Part shown: positions 7,500 through 16,140 of the stretch, in pieces
Layout: every line of letters begins with the position of its first letter
Numbering within the stretch: the stretch's first letter is position 1
From: CBDCWT01 sp965223305
Lineage (GTDB): Bacteria > Planctomycetota > Planctomycetia > Pirellulales > Pirellulaceae
DNA: 64,000 bases
Direction of reading: 5' to 3'
Assembly (NCBI GenBank): GCA_965223305.1
Contig: CBDCWT010000007.1
Location: forward strand, 1-64,000
Position numbers and translations under genes: made by a program
Notes under the pieces: generated by a model
What the model was told of the DNA's origin: nothing
Database searches by the model: none
What the model saw: the letters and a program-made list of their open reading frames with translations, nothing else

Positions 7500-9422
7500 G
7501 TGCGCCTGTGAAGGCGATTGAATTATCAGGTGAAAGTCCTGATCGGAGAAGACGTTACCACTCCGTAGTCGACGGTAACTGCGTTTTCAACAGAAAGGGT
7601 GGGGAGCAACCGGAGACGAAAGAACAGTCCGTAACGCAAGTGAACTCGATTCGGCCAAGCCTGTCGGGGAGCGTCCTAGTGACTCGCGAACCCCTGACCT
7701 CACACAACGTCCCAGACGAGGCCCAACTCCGGGCGGCGGTAGACACCGCAGGTCGGTGAGGCGGCTCGCACGGTGAATGGAAACGGTAACGTGTCAAACC
7801 GAGGCGAGCGAAATGGCAGTAGTGTTGTTGGAGACGGAATGTTCGGAAGTTCAATCGAGATAAGCAGGGAGGCCTCAGCAGCGTGCAGACCTATGATGCG
7901 CTCAGCTGAGGAGTCAGAGCCTTCATAGTAGTGCTGACCGGTGGGAACCAAACCCACCGCGAGCGAAGGGAGGCAGGGAAGTAGATTCGGAACGCCCTAA
8001 CACATGAAAAGCAAATCGAAAGATACTTTGCCAGAACGAGTGCCGTTTACGGCTATACCGACTGGAGAGACGCCGGACATTCGCCGGTGGGCTCAGCCTG
8101 CTGTATGGACCGACCGAATGTTGACGACACTTTTGGAAAACAAAGTGAAAGGAGGCAAATGGCACGCGTTAATTGACAAGGTTTACGCCCCGCTGAATCT
8201 TTACACGGCCGCACGCAAAGTGACCGGGAAGAAGAAATCGGCCGGAGTTGATGGGCAAAGCTGCGAAGAGTTCGAAGAACATCTGCTCGTGGAAACACAG
8301 CAGCTCTCCGAAGAAATCAAAGCACAAACCTATCGCCCCAGTGCGGTACTTCGCGTTCACATTCCCAAACCGGGAAGACCGAACGAGACCCGCCCGCTGG
8401 GCATTCCGACAGTCCGCGACCGCACCGTCCAACGGGCGATGCTCGACGTGATCGAACCAATCCTGGATCACCAGTTCCATGAGCGAAGCTTTGGCTTTCG
8501 TCATGGAGTGGGAGCTCATGATGCACTTCGCATCGTCGAGCAGAAACTTCAGGCGGGTTACGTTTACGTGGTCGATGCGGACTTGAGAGGTTACTTCGAT
8601 ACGATTCCGAAAGACCGCTTGCTGGCTTTGGTCAAAGAGCATATTTCGGACTCACGGATGCTGAAACTGCTCAAGCTCTTTCTTGATCAGAACATTTTGG
8701 AAGAACTCCGCGAATGGACGCCGATTGCCGGCGTGCCGCAAGGGGCAGTGCTTTCACCCGTGTTGTCGAATCTGTACCTCAACCCGCTGGATCATCAGAT
8801 GGCCAACGCCGGTTTTGAGATGGTGCGCTACGCGGACGACTTTGTCGTACTGTGTCGCAGCCAATCCGAAGCCGAAGAGGCTCTTCGGTTGATCACCGTA
8901 TGGGTTGAGCAAGCCGGTTTAACTCTGCATCCAACGAAGACGAAGATCGTTGACAGTCGCGTCCGAAGCTTCGCGTTTCTGGGCTACTCGTTTCGCGGGG
9001 ACAAAATTTACCCTCGCCGCGAGAGCCTTGCGAAGATGAAGGCTCGGATCAAAGAACTGACGCCTCGTAAAAGGCCCGGTTCTGTGGAGTTGATTGTGGC
9101 CGAACTAAACCGCGTTCTCGTCGGCTGGTTCGGTTATTTTCGACACTGTCGCTGGACGATTTACAAAGACCTTGACGCCAAGATTCGCAGCCGCCTCCGG
9201 CGGTTGCTACTGAAGCGACACCGGAAAAACCCCGAGCGTCTACCACGTCAGCAACGTTGGCCAAATGCGTACTTTACGAAAGCGGGGCTCTATAGTCTGC
9301 GAGAGGCCCACTTTCGTTTCGCTCAATCCGTCAACTACTAACTGGAGAGCCGTATGCGGGAGAACCGCACGTACGGTTCGGAGGGAGGGAAGTCCGGCCC
9401 AACCGGACCTCCCTACCCCTAT
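7500..9422 (+). mobile_element. Complete group II intron with encoded maturase
   Basis: The RNA starts with the group II consensus GTGCG at 7500 and has a structured 5' part of about 500 nt, then the maturase gene, then domains V and VI. Domain V (9347-9379) has the catalytic AGC triad and arms GAGCCGTATGCGG and CCGCACGTACGGTTC. Domain VI is a long stem (AGGGAGG with CCTCCCT) with a candidate branch-point A at 9415, leaving seven bases to the 3' end CCCCTAT. Total length is 1923 nt. It lies in an intergenic repeat, immediately 3' of a hairpin, a siting known for class C introns; I do not assign a class from this alone. All parts look intact, so it may be active. Confidence 0.92.
8004..9341 (+). 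CDS. ltrA: Group II intron reverse transcriptase/maturase
   Basis: The 445-residue protein encoded inside the intron helps it splice and copies it into DNA. The reverse-transcriptase domain covers residues about 60-330: AGVDGQSCEEF, IPKPGRPNETRPLGIPTVRDR, ERSFGFRHGVGAHDAL, DADLRGYFDTIP, GVPQGAVLSPVLSNLYL and the catalytic YADDFVV box. The X (maturase) domain follows at about 345-445 with GWFGYFRH. There is no C-terminal HNH endonuclease domain, so retrohoming would have to use nicks or single-stranded DNA, as in other endonuclease-less lineages. The frame is intact. It starts ATG at 8004 and ends 5 bases before domain V. Confidence 0.95.
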   Translation: MKSKSKDTLPERVPFTAIPTGETPDIRRWAQPAVWTDRMLTTLLENKVKGGKWHALIDKVYAPLNLYTAARKVTGKKKSAGVDGQSCEEFEEHLLVETQQLSEEIKAQTYRPSAVLRVHIPKPGRPNETRPLGIPTVRDRTVQRAMLDVIEPILDHQFHERSFGFRHGVGAHDALRIVEQKLQAGYVYVVDADLRGYFDTIPKDRLLALVKEHISDSRMLKLLKLFLDQNILEELREWTPIAGVPQGAVLSPVLSNLYLNPLDHQMANAGFEMVRYADDFVVLCRSQSEAEEALRLITVWVEQAGLTLHPTKTKIVDSRVRSFAFLGYSFRGDKIYPRRESLAKMKARIKELTPRKRPGSVELIVAELNRVLVGWFGYFRHCRWTIYKDLDAKIRSRLRRLLLKRHRKNPERLPRQQRWPNAYFTKAGLYSLREAHFRFAQSVNY

Positions 9423-9432
9423 CAGTCCACCA

Positions 9433-9540
9433 AACAAGTCCGCCAAACTCTGGCGAGTTCGGCTACTGGCGAGTCAGTCCACCGAACCAAACTCTGGCGA
9501 GTTCGGCTACCACGAAACTCGCGTGAGTACGGCTACGACT
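9433..9540. repeat. Repeat copies downstream of the intron
   Basis: Two or more copies of the CAAACTCTGGCGAGTTCGGC motif (around 9443-9465 and 9486-9510) separated by CAGTCCACC-type linkers, followed by degenerate versions (ACTCGCGTGAGTACGGCTAC). It is the same family as the intron's 5' exon, so the intron split a local cluster. Confidence 0.85.
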
Positions 9541-9598
9541 CTGGCTACGATTGGATAGCGGCCGAAGGTTGGGAGAAGTTCTTAACGGCGCAGCGGGC

Positions 9599-11425
9599 TC
9601 ACGGTGCGGCGTCGGGTGCCGTTTCAGCAGCGGTTTTCCGTGCTCGCCGCAACAAGCGGGCGCGGAGGACATTGCCGTGTTGCTGATGCGATCGATCTGC
9701 CAACAGGATATCGCGCGCCTTCTCGATATCGCCGAGCGCCTCGTGGGCCCGCGCTAGGTTGTAGCTGGCGCCGTCCGCCCAGGGGTTGGCTTCGTCGTCG
9801 TCCTCGAGAATGCGTCCTTGGAACCACTCGATCGCGGACTCCGGATCACCTGCGTCGAAGTGCGCAAGCCCGAGCCAGTAGCTGGCGTAGGCTTTGGTTT
9901 GCATCACCATGATGCGGACGTTGGTGAGCCGATTGAGATATGCCTGTTCGTGTTCGTTGGGTCTCCGCTGCAGACCGAATTCCTGTTGTACTTCGGGAGA
10001 GGTCGCGATCTGTTCGATGCGGCTATCCGGTATACGGGATTCGAGATAGAGCATCTTGGCGCCTTTCTTTTCTCCCTCGTTTTCAAACTGGCCGCGAAAA
10101 TGCGCGTAGCGGCCGCGTACGAGGGTGGCCCGCGTCTCGAAGACGCCATACCGCAGGTAGTATTGCGCTGCCACCCGCTCGTCCTTTTCCATGGCGGCTT
10201 CCAACGCGTCACGATACCAGGCTGCTTCATACGGCAATGTCCAGAGTTTGACGTCATCAATCCCGCGGCAGGCCTTTAGCTGCTTGGCCAGACGGCTGGC
10301 GTTAACCGTCAACTTCAACCGGTTCTCGCCAGTTAGCTGCTCTTCGACCATCTGTGTGCGGAGCGCGAGGGCCGCGGGCGAGGCATCGATTAAGGCCTGG
10401 ATCCGTTTCTTGTCTCGATCAGCGATCTCGTAGCTGAATTCGTTCCCCACCGCCATAGACGACAGGAGTTCTGGATCGTCTAGCACGTTCTCGAGAGTCG
10501 CCACAAGCTGGTCTTCTGGTCCAGGAATCGGAATGCCCAATTGGGTGTCAAACAGATAAAGCTGCTGATCGATGAGGGCCGCGGTCATCCAGGGGCGGGG
10601 TCGCGGGGTCGAGGTCAATCCGGGGAAGGCGAGCATCACGACCGGAATCCCGTGCTGGCGGGCCAGCAGCAGAAAAACGCGGGCGCGGCCCAACGCATCA
10701 CCGTGACCGTACAGCAAAACCTGCCATGGCTGCAGCTGGTAGCCTGGCCCGGGAACCAGTCGCATGGGCGCCGGCCTCCAGCTGGACTCGGAGCCGACTG
10801 CCACAGGGTCCGCCGGGTACTCCAACAGTTCGTCCAGATGCACGTTGCGAACGGTCCAATCGAACAGACGATAGGCCAGCATCAACTGTTCGCGGGCGGG
10901 ACTTTCGAGTTGGGCTGCCTGCCGCGCCAGTTCGTCCTGAAGGGGACTGGGATCCGGCCGGTTGGGCACCCAGCCAGCCAGGCTTTGCAGCCAGGCGACC
11001 TCGCGCAACTGGTCGGCGTCGCTGATTTGAAACTGTGTCCGGTCGAGCTGAGCGATCGCCGGACCCTCTCGAATCGCGCGGGGCAAGGTCCGAATCATCT
11101 CGTCAGCCTGCCAATCCCCGGGTGGCGTCTGCTGGTCCATCCAGCTGTTCAGGTGATACGTGGTCTGCCTGGCCGCCTGTTGCTTCTCGAATTCATCGAA
11201 CCGCTTGAGGAACTCGACTGCCTTGTCCAGGTGACTCTTGGCAGTTCGCTGGGTGGGTCTGGAACGGTTGCGAAGCGGAGCTTGTGGTTGCTCGCAGCCA
11301 GTAAGCAGGAGCGCCCCGACCAGGATCGAAGAAAGCGGCAACAGGGTCCCGCGAGGGCGGAGGCTGAGCGTGACGCGCTGGGTGAAACGCGCCGATTGGA
11401 CGGGCAGATGTGCGGCGATCGACAT
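9599..11425 (-). CDS. Predicted lipoprotein with transglutaminase-like core and C-terminal TPR
   Basis: A 608-residue exported protein. Residues about 30-45 form a lipoprotein signal with lipobox LLTGC, so it should be membrane-anchored on the periplasmic side. The middle has a segment (HGDALGRARVFLLLARQHGI followed by PVVMLAF and LFDTQLGIPIPGP) that resembles transglutaminase-like folds of planctomycetes, but the cysteine of the catalytic triad is replaced (G-D-A-L-G), so protease or cross-linking activity is doubtful. The last 120 residues (YWLGLAHFDAGDPESAIEW, ASYNLARAHEALGDIEKA) are two TPR units, suggesting a scaffold. The ATG at 11425 shares one base with the kdsA stop (TGATG), so the two are probably translationally coupled; an in-frame TTG lies just before it. 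Confidence 0.75.
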   Translation of the reverse strand: MSIAAHLPVQSARFTQRVTLSLRPRGTLLPLSSILVGALLLTGCEQPQAPLRNRSRPTQRTAKSHLDKAVEFLKRFDEFEKQQAARQTTYHLNSWMDQQTPPGDWQADEMIRTLPRAIREGPAIAQLDRTQFQISDADQLREVAWLQSLAGWVPNRPDPSPLQDELARQAAQLESPAREQLMLAYRLFDWTVRNVHLDELLEYPADPVAVGSESSWRPAPMRLVPGPGYQLQPWQVLLYGHGDALGRARVFLLLARQHGIPVVMLAFPGLTSTPRPRPWMTAALIDQQLYLFDTQLGIPIPGPEDQLVATLENVLDDPELLSSMAVGNEFSYEIADRDKKRIQALIDASPAALALRTQMVEEQLTGENRLKLTVNASRLAKQLKACRGIDDVKLWTLPYEAAWYRDALEAAMEKDERVAAQYYLRYGVFETRATLVRGRYAHFRGQFENEGEKKGAKMLYLESRIPDSRIEQIATSPEVQQEFGLQRRPNEHEQAYLNRLTNVRIMVMQTKAYASYWLGLAHFDAGDPESAIEWFQGRILEDDDEANPWADGASYNLARAHEALGDIEKARDILLADRSHQQHGNVLRARLLRRARKTAAETAPDAAP

Positions 11426-12285
11426 CAAGAGAGAGTCTCCACGAGTTCACGAAGGGAGCAGATTCGTGACAGGAACGAGCCAAGTTGGTCCAAGGGTAAC
11501 ATGTTAGGTCCGTCGCTGGGCGCGTTGTCCGGATCTGGGTGGGTTTCCAGGAAGAGCGCGTCGATGCCGATGGCCACAGCCGCACGAGCCAGCGGCTCGA
11601 CCATCTGCCGGTTTCCGCCGCTGGTCGCTCCTTGGCCGCCGGGTTCCTGAACGCTGTGGGTGGCGTCAAACACGACGGGTGTTCCTAGCGCCCGGAGTTG
11701 CGGCAACGAGCGCATATCGTTCACCAGCCGGCCGTAGCCGAAGAACGTTCCCCTTTCACACACCAAGATGTTGGCGCAGCCGGCAGCAGCCAGTTTGCCG
11801 ACTGCATGACGCATGTCCCAGGGCGCCAGAAACTGGCCCTTCTTGACGTTGACCGCGCGACCGGTTCGAGCCGCCGCGACCAGTAAGTCGGTCTGGCGCG
11901 AGAGAAACGCTGGGATCTGAAGCAGCTCGCAGGTTGCCGCAGCCGCTGCAGCCTGCTGCGGTTCGTGAATGTCGGTGGCGATCGGTAGCCCGGTTTCCGA
12001 TTTAACTCGCGCCAGAATCCTCAAGCCCTCTTCGAGACCTGGCCCACGATAGGATTCGATGCTGGTACGGTTGGCCTTATCGAACGAGGCTTTGAAAACT
12101 AGCGGCAGGGATAACTGATTCGCAATCTGTTGCAGCTGGTGGGCGATGGCCAGCGTTGAGGGCCCGTCTTCAATCACACAAGGTCCCGCGATCAACAGCA
12201 ACGGACAGCCCGCGCCGCAGCGATAGTCGGCGATTCGTACAGGGTTGTTAGGGACGACTTGCTGCGTGCTCAAGTTCTTCTCCAT
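11425..12285 (-). CDS. kdsA: 3-deoxy-8-phosphooctulonate (KDO-8-P) synthase
   Basis: Condenses phosphoenolpyruvate with arabinose-5-phosphate to KDO-8-phosphate, the first committed step to the KDO sugar of lipopolysaccharide; cytosolic. The roughly 286-residue protein has LLIAGPCVIED, FKASFDKANRTS, TDIHEP, VNVKKGQFLAP, CERGTFFGYGRLVNDMR, FDATHSVQEPGG and FLETHPDPDNAPSDGPN. The cysteine of GPC marks the metal-dependent class. Its presence indicates an LPS-type outer membrane. The ATG at 12285 is used; a GTG immediately upstream is also possible. It is followed directly by the TPR lipoprotein gene. Confidence 0.95.
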   Translation of the reverse strand: MEKNLSTQQVVPNNPVRIADYRCGAGCPLLLIAGPCVIEDGPSTLAIAHQLQQIANQLSLPLVFKASFDKANRTSIESYRGPGLEEGLRILARVKSETGLPIATDIHEPQQAAAAAATCELLQIPAFLSRQTDLLVAAARTGRAVNVKKGQFLAPWDMRHAVGKLAAAGCANILVCERGTFFGYGRLVNDMRSLPQLRALGTPVVFDATHSVQEPGGQGATSGGNRQMVEPLARAAVAIGIDALFLETHPDPDNAPSDGPNMLPLDQLGSFLSRICSLRELVETLS

Positions 12286-12348
12286 CACCGATTTCTGCAG
12301 GCGTGTCCCGCTTCACTTTTTGAAGTTGCGCTCTTGGCTCCATCGTAA

Positions 12349-12420
12349 GCGCGAAGCGTGAGCGAGGGACTGACTTGCGTTGGTGCACCAACTCCCCTCG
12401 CTGACGCTTCGGGTTCCGAA
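12349..12420. repeat. Hairpin repeat of the GCGAAGCGT / ACGCTTCGGGTT type
   Basis: Left arm GCGAAGCGTGAGCGAGGG, a middle TTGCGTTGGTGCACCAACTC that is itself palindromic, and right arm CCCTCGCTGACGCTTCGGG give a long stem. Related copies occur at 24.2-24.4, 48.2-48.5 and 58.4-58.6 kb. Read as protein these give TRSVSEG and SLTLRVT strings, which should not be annotated as genes. Confidence 0.9.
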
Positions 12421-12514
12421 AAACGCGACGAACTTGCCATCTTGTCTCTGGAAAGGCAAAAAGCGCACCTTCAAAACTCCCACTCTCGGCCTCGCTGCCG
12501 CGAACGACCGTTGA

Positions 12515-13426
12515 TTACTCGGGCGGAACCAGCACGGTTGCCCGCGCCGGCAGCACTCGAATGTCGACCGGCAGGGTCCCGCCGGGATCTCCGTCCAGCT
12601 GGTAGGGAACCGGCTGTTCCGATTCAACTCGCAACCGGCTTGCGCGTAACGACTGAAAGTCGTCCAATCCTTCGTGGTAGCCCAGGGCAACACCACTGAG
12701 GTACCAGAGGCCATTGATCAGCGAACCTTCTTTGAACGTGCAAACGTCGAGCAACCCGTCGCTCCCGCTGGCCTGGGGCGCGATCTGGAGGCCGCCCGCG
12801 TAACGAGGCAGATTGACGGCGAACACCCAGCGTGCCCGGATTGCCTCCGGCCCTTGGTCAGCCTCGGGGCGCGGCTCGCAATATACTCGCAGCTCCGGGT
12901 ATTCGTAACTACGGATCGAATCTAGGATTGGTTTGGCGTACGACAGCCGGTGGATGTGTCCCTTGCGGACACGGTGGAGGCGTTGGACCACTTCGGCGTC
13001 AAATCCACAACCGGCCATCAACAGAAAAAGACGTCCATTTGCATCCCCGGCATCGATGCTGGTCGGCCGGCCGCTGCAGACCACGCGGAAGACGAAGTCC
13101 GCGTCCGGTTTCACACCGAGCTGCTTGGCTAGCAAGTTCTCGGTCCCCAGAGGCATGATGGCGATCGGTATCTCGGCGGGAGTCAGGTTGACCACCAAGG
13201 AAACCGTTCCATCTCCTCCCGCGGCAACCACGCAGCACGGGTCGCCTTGCCGTTCGATGTCGCCCACCAGGGCCGCGTATCGATCGACGTCATCAACGGT
13301 TGTTACCTCGACGCCGTGCTGGTCGAGCATCGTTTGCAAGCGTTCGACGAGCGGCTGGCCAGATCCCGATCCAGCTTTCGGATTGCGAAATATGAGCACC
13401 TGGCGTGGAAGAGGTCGGCTACTCAC
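12515..13426 (-). CDS. Diacylglycerol kinase-like lipid kinase (YegS/DagK family)
   Basis: A 303-residue protein of the DAGK catalytic-domain family, which phosphorylates diacylglycerol, ceramide or related lipids at the membrane using ATP. Visible motifs are FRNPKAGSG (N-terminal nucleotide loop), VVAAGGDGTVSLV (the GGDGT signature), MPLGTENLLAK (binding loop), LMAGCGFDAEVV and PYQLDGDPGG close to the end, in the usual order. The substrate cannot be told from sequence. The start is GTG at 13424-13426. It is a single gene, with kdsA downstream on the same strand across 229 bases of repeat. Confidence 0.9.
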   Translation of the reverse strand: MSSRPLPRQVLIFRNPKAGSGSGQPLVERLQTMLDQHGVEVTTVDDVDRYAALVGDIERQGDPCCVVAAGGDGTVSLVVNLTPAEIPIAIMPLGTENLLAKQLGVKPDADFVFRVVCSGRPTSIDAGDANGRLFLLMAGCGFDAEVVQRLHRVRKGHIHRLSYAKPILDSIRSYEYPELRVYCEPRPEADQGPEAIRARWVFAVNLPRYAGGLQIAPQASGSDGLLDVCTFKEGSLINGLWYLSGVALGYHEGLDDFQSLRASRLRVESEQPVPYQLDGDPGGTLPVDIRVLPARATVLVPPE

Positions 13427-13563
13427 ACCAATGTCATCCTTGGTTTCTCTTAGGAGCGAGTGGCAAGAAGCCAGATTCAGGAGGGGCTAGTTTGTCTCGG
13501 AAGGGTCCGGGCTGTGGTATTTTGATGCAGGTGTTGCGTTTCGCTACAGTGAATCAACGCATG

Positions 13564-13814
13564 CTCCCCCTTTTGAAAGGGGTGTAGATCGTCGCCGAGC
13601 GACTGAGAGAGCGGCCGACCAATATCGGAATGCAGGAAGTCTTTTTTTTAAAACAACTTGCATCACGAAATCAGCAGTCCGTGCTGAGCTGGCGCGCCGC
13701 GTGCATTAGTGACCGGGCACTGGCCCGTGGGGCCTCTGGTGGACGTCGGCGGGATGGTTGCCTTGCCCCTGGCCATCCGGTTCGCCAAATTGTATTTGGC
13801 ACACCAGAGGCCCC
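13564..13814. repeat. Palindromic elements in a gene-free stretch
   Basis: Two separate palindromes are seen. CCCCTTTTGAAAGGGG at about 13565-13580 is a short perfect-arm hairpin. GGGGCCTCTGGTG (13729-13741) pairs exactly with CACCAGAGGCCCC (13802-13814), enclosing a smaller hairpin GCCAAAT-TGT-ATTTGGC (13784-13800). The second structure could be a terminator-like or MITE-like element; there is no T tract. Confidence 0.6.
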
Positions 13815-14162
13815 TACATGTCATTCTACTTACCGAGATATCAGAAATCTAGTTTAGGGCGAGATTCGGGGCGACAGAGTTAGAGTTGGGGTGACGGGGT
13901 GACAGTGTCGGCGTTCTCTCTTGCCAAATGCGGACTCTGACGGTTGGGCGGAGTTCGCCGTTCCGGTTTTGATTTCAAAGCCTTTTGACCGGCGCTGTCA
14001 CTCGTTCACCTCTCCGCAACTGTTGGGCTGATACAACTTGCGGAGGTCTACCCTCCCCCGCTCGGAGGTGGTGCAGCAAAGTTAGTGCGTGATTTGGTCT
14101 TTCGTCACTCTCCCCTTGGAGGTCGTGCAGCTTTTAAGTTATCTGTTTGCCAGGGTTTAGCG

Positions 14163-14314
14163 GTAGGCCGGAACAAGCGGCGCCAGCAGCCATCCCTGCG
14201 CCTACGGTTTTCCCGCCGCGCTGTTCCGGCAACACCGGTTTGATGCGTCGCCGGAACAACGCGGCGCTCACGGAGTGTGAAGCCAGAGCTCTCCCGCCGC
14301 TTGTTCCGGCCTAC
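14163..14314. repeat. Nested two-level palindrome, GTAGGCCGGAACAAGCGGCG family
   Basis: The outer arm GTAGGCCGGAACAAGCGGCG (14163-14182) pairs perfectly with 14295-14314. Inside, CGCCGCGCTGTTCCGGC (around 14216-14232) faces GCCGGAACAACGCGGCG. Four related arms therefore alternate in orientation over 152 bases, like a REPIN doublet. Related elements lie at 35759-35914 and, as a half copy, at 35963-36034. Confidence 0.85.
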
Positions 14315-14332
14315 AGCTCTCCGGCTACAAAT

Positions 14333-14420
14333 CAGCCGGAATGCGTTAGCATCCGGTTTTGGGATGAACCGTGGGCTAACGCCCAGCGGCTGATTTGGAG
14401 CGTAGCCGAACTCGCCAGAG
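14333..14420. repeat. Compound repeat with two TAAC-loop hairpins
   Basis: Two hairpins share the loop: a minus-sense one with arms CCGGATGC and GCATTCCGG, and GTGGGC-TAAC-GCCCA (about 14369-14384). They are followed by CGGCTGATTTGGAGCGTAGC and the CCGAACTCGCCAGAG motif. The same modular order recurs at 42.9, 43.1 and 43.3 kb. Confidence 0.8.
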
Positions 14421-14623
14421 TCCCTCTCCGGACGCTGTCGCGTCCGACCCTCCCGCCCGCGGGAGAGTAGAAGTCGATGTAGACGCAGAGAGGCCCTGCC
14501 GTCAGATGATCTGGCGTCGCGAGTGTCGACCATCCCTTCTGCGACCGATCCGGTCCACATCCCTTGTCGGTAAGGTTTTTAGTCGCTAGACTTTGCAACA
14601 TGTGCACCAGGCAATCTACGGTT

Positions 14624-14697
14624 GCCAGCGTAGCTTCAATCGGCAGAGCACCGCATTCGTAATGCGGGGGTTGTGGGTTCGACTCCCACCGCTGGCT
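14624..14697 (+). tRNA. tRNA-Thr (anticodon CGT)
   Basis: A 74-nt tRNA with acceptor arms GCCAGCG and CGCTGGC and discriminator T. The anticodon stem is CCGCA/TGCGG with loop TTCGTAA (anticodon CGT, reads ACG). The T arm contains GGTTCGACTCC. CCA is not encoded. It lies 51 bases upstream of the TPR/alpha-CTD gene in the same direction. Confidence 0.96.
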
Positions 14698-14748
14698 CTC
14701 CAGCCTGCATCAAGGGCCTGTTTATTACTGATCCTGGAGAGAAGAGGA

Positions 14749-16074
14749 ATGTCGCAAGCGCTCGAGGTTGATCTCAAGGAAATCGTGCTTTCCAACAACT
14801 CGTTTGGTCCTCACGAGATCCAGCTATTGTCGGAGGCTATCGCGGAGGACTATGGGCAGTTCCAGTTGTTGCGAGACGCCGTTGCCGACCTGGAAGGACG
14901 CGAGGATCGCAGCCCAGCGGCCGCGGTTCGCTTGGGGGTTTGCTTGTTTCTGCTGGGCCGCTACGAGCGTGCGATCGAGGCGCTCGAAAAGGCCGATGGC
15001 GGCGCGGTCGCTCAGTTCTACCTGGGAAAATCCCATTTTTCGCTGCATCGTTATCCTCAGGCGATTGAGTGTTTCAACGCTGCCAAGGTGGCCGGCTACA
15101 ACGCAGACACGTGTTTGCTCGCAGTGGCTGAATCGCTGCGCTACGAGGCCAAGATCGACGAGGCGATGGAGACGCTGGATCAGATGTTTGGTCCGGTCGA
15201 GCAGACCGCCGAGTACTTGGCGCAGCGAGCTGCAACGGTGGCGGCAAAAGGGGGGAACCCCAATGAGGTGGTTGCCTTGTACGAGCGCGCCGTTGAGGCG
15301 GACCGGGGGCACGCCGGCGCTTTGTTCGGGTTGGCGATGGAGAACGACCGCCGCGGCAACGACGAGCAGGCGCTCGAGCTCTACCAGCGGGCGGCGAACT
15401 GTTTTCCTTCGCATGTGGGCGCTCTATTGAATCTGGGCGTCATGTACGAAGATCAGCAACGTTACGACCGAGCGCAGCTTTGCTACCAGCGCATCCTGGA
15501 CGCTTATCCCGATCATGCCCGAGCGCGGCTCTTCTTCAAGGATGCCTACGCCTCGCGAGACATGTTGTACGACGAGGAAGCCCAAAAGCGGCATGACCGG
15601 CTGTCACAGGTGCTGAGCATCCCGGTCACCGACTTCGAACTGTCGGTGAGAAGTCGTAATTGCCTACAGAAGATGGGTGTCCGCACCTTAGGTGATCTGA
15701 CCCGGACGACCGAGCAGGAGCTGCTGACCAGCAAGAACTTCGGCGAAACGTCGCTGGTCGAGATTCGCGATATGCTGCGCTCGAAGACACTCGAGCTAGG
15801 ACAATTTGCCCACGAGCGGAGCGAGCCGGAACCGAGCTACGATTCCTCCTCGATGTCTCCCGACGAGCAAGCGCTGTTGGATCGCCCCATCTCGGATCTG
15901 AATCTCTCCGTTCGCGCTCGCAAATGCATGGTGCGTCTGGGAATGACCACAATCGGCGAGCTTATTCGCAAGACGGGTGACGATCTCTTGGAGTGTAAGA
16001 ACTTCGGGGTCACGAGCCTGAACGAGGTGCGCGACAAGCTCTCTCAGCTCGGTATCAAGCTGCGCGGGGATTGA
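14749..16074 (+). CDS. TPR protein with two tandem RNA polymerase alpha-CTD-like domains
   Basis: A 441-residue protein. Residues about 45-290 are a TPR array (for example LGKSHFSLHRYPQAIECFNAA, ALFGLAMENDRRGNDEQALE and LNLGVMYEDQQRYDRAQLCY, each seen as one 34-residue unit). Residues about 298-350 and 385-440 are two copies of a helix-hairpin-helix module like the C-terminal domain of RNA polymerase alpha: ELSVRSRNCLQKMGVRTLGD...SKNFGETSLVEI and NLSVRARKCMVRLGMTTIGE...CKNFGVTSLNEV. The alpha-CTD binds promoter UP-element DNA and activators, so this protein may bind DNA or compete for alpha-CTD partners; that is inference. ATG at 14749 follows GAGAGAAGAGG. It is 66 bases upstream of tgt in the same direction, possibly co-transcribed. 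Confidence 0.88.
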   Translation: MSQALEVDLKEIVLSNNSFGPHEIQLLSEAIAEDYGQFQLLRDAVADLEGREDRSPAAAVRLGVCLFLLGRYERAIEALEKADGGAVAQFYLGKSHFSLHRYPQAIECFNAAKVAGYNADTCLLAVAESLRYEAKIDEAMETLDQMFGPVEQTAEYLAQRAATVAAKGGNPNEVVALYERAVEADRGHAGALFGLAMENDRRGNDEQALELYQRAANCFPSHVGALLNLGVMYEDQQRYDRAQLCYQRILDAYPDHARARLFFKDAYASRDMLYDEEAQKRHDRLSQVLSIPVTDFELSVRSRNCLQKMGVRTLGDLTRTTEQELLTSKNFGETSLVEIRDMLRSKTLELGQFAHERSEPEPSYDSSSMSPDEQALLDRPISDLNLSVRARKCMVRLGMTTIGELIRKTGDDLLECKNFGVTSLNEVRDKLSQLGIKLRGD

Positions 16075-16140
16075 GGTGGGCGTCATGCCCTCATGTCGGC
16101 GTTGATGCTTGCGGGGTGATTGTCAGGTCTTGGTGCCGCC

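Noticed and set aside
10541..11650. Long plus-strand open frame opposite the lipoprotein and kdsA genes
   Set aside because: It overlaps two convincing genes over almost its whole length and has no recognisable family.
14105..14560. Minus-strand frame over the palindromic block
   Set aside because: It spans several inverted repeats and lacks protein-like features.
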